Source: Dehalococcoidia bacterium (GTDB taxonomy: Bacteria > Chloroflexota > Dehalococcoidia > UBA2247). Taken from it: a DNA stretch of 5,464 nucleotides. This document shows, piece by piece, positions 5,398-5,464 of this stretch. The translations under genes and the position numbers were made by a program. The stretch is from the NCBI GenBank assembly GCA_021159955.1, contig JAGHDJ010000044.1, positions 1 through 5,464 on the forward strand, given 5' to 3'. Under the pieces are notes generated by a model. That model had not been told where the DNA came from. It saw only the letters and a program-made list of their open reading frames with translations, and made no database searches. Positions within the stretch are counted from its first letter, which is position 1. Each line of letters opens with the position of its first letter.

Positions 5398-5464
5398 ATT
5401 TGCTTAAATGCGCAGAAACAGTGAGGCGGAACCGAGGTGAACCTCGTTGCCTTTCAGAGGAAAG
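5398..5464 (+). ncRNA. rnpB: RNase P RNA, 5' end only (truncated by the window edge)
   Basis: The window ends in CAGAGGAAAG. GAGGAAAG (5457-5464) is the near-invariant segment that begins the catalytic core (P4 region) of bacterial RNase P RNA, which continues GUCC in known RNAs. Just upstream sits the expected P3-like hairpin: AGGC (5424-5427) pairs with GCCT (5449-5452), AA with TT, and CGAGG (5433-5437) with CCTCG (5442-5446) around a TGAA tetraloop, with small bulges. AAACAGT before it matches the place of the P2 5' strand. The distance from the presumed 5' end to GAGGAAAG, about 60 nt, resembles E. coli. The 5' boundary given is approximate. The alternative is a structured mRNA leader in which AGAGGA is a Shine-Dalgarno site; the hairpin geometry makes RNase P RNA more likely. 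Confidence 0.68.

Noticed and set aside
1..5464. CRISPR array, toxin-antitoxin pair, insertion sequence or phage genes
   Set aside because: No regularly spaced short repeats, no transposase or integrase motifs and no paired small genes were found on either strand. The only long direct repeat is the tRNA-Ile pair.

Overview
The window looks like a chromosomal segment of a free-living bacterium. It holds bacterial tRNA genes with encoded CCA ends, sigma70-type promoters with extended -10 elements, Shine-Dalgarno sites and the 5' end of an apparent bacterial RNase P RNA gene. The amidohydrolase and the flavoprotein resemble, as far as I remember those families, proteins of Dehalococcoidia and other Chloroflexota. 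That placement is a recollection, not a database result, and I hold it at moderate to low confidence.

Layout. (1) Positions 1-155: a tRNA-Ala(GGC) gene with its own promoter. (2) Positions 371-1833: a two-gene plus-strand operon, a PF04909-type amidohydrolase followed 17 nt later by an RNA 2',3'-cyclic phosphodiesterase of the ThpR/LigT family. The amidohydrolase appears to be read from a leaderless or near-leaderless mRNA. (3) Positions 1834-2061: an intergenic stretch with inverted repeats that look like dispersed palindromic repeat debris, ending in a promoter for (4) tRNA-Ile(GAT) at 2062-2138. (5) Positions 2185-3525: a CoA-disulfide reductase-like FAD/NAD(P) oxidoreductase. (6) Positions 3692-3759: a broken second copy of tRNA-Ile in direct orientation, 97% identical from the D-loop to CCA but without a normal 5' part. 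(7) Positions 3793-5199, minus strand: a metallo-beta-lactamase/beta-CASP/RMMBL nuclease. (8) Positions 5200-5464: a divergent promoter region leading into what I read as the truncated 5' end of rnpB.

How the parts fit. Much of the window concerns RNA: two tRNA genes, a tRNA remnant, a 2',3'-cyclic phosphodiesterase, a beta-CASP RNase and probably RNase P RNA. Only the amidohydrolase and the flavoprotein are metabolic. The flavoprotein lies alone between the intact tRNA-Ile and its truncated copy. That is the arrangement left when an element integrates at a tRNA 3' end, although no integrase is visible. The window holds no clear new multi-gene system; the tRNA-flanked flavoprotein and its cysteine-rich C-terminal motif are the points most worth checking.
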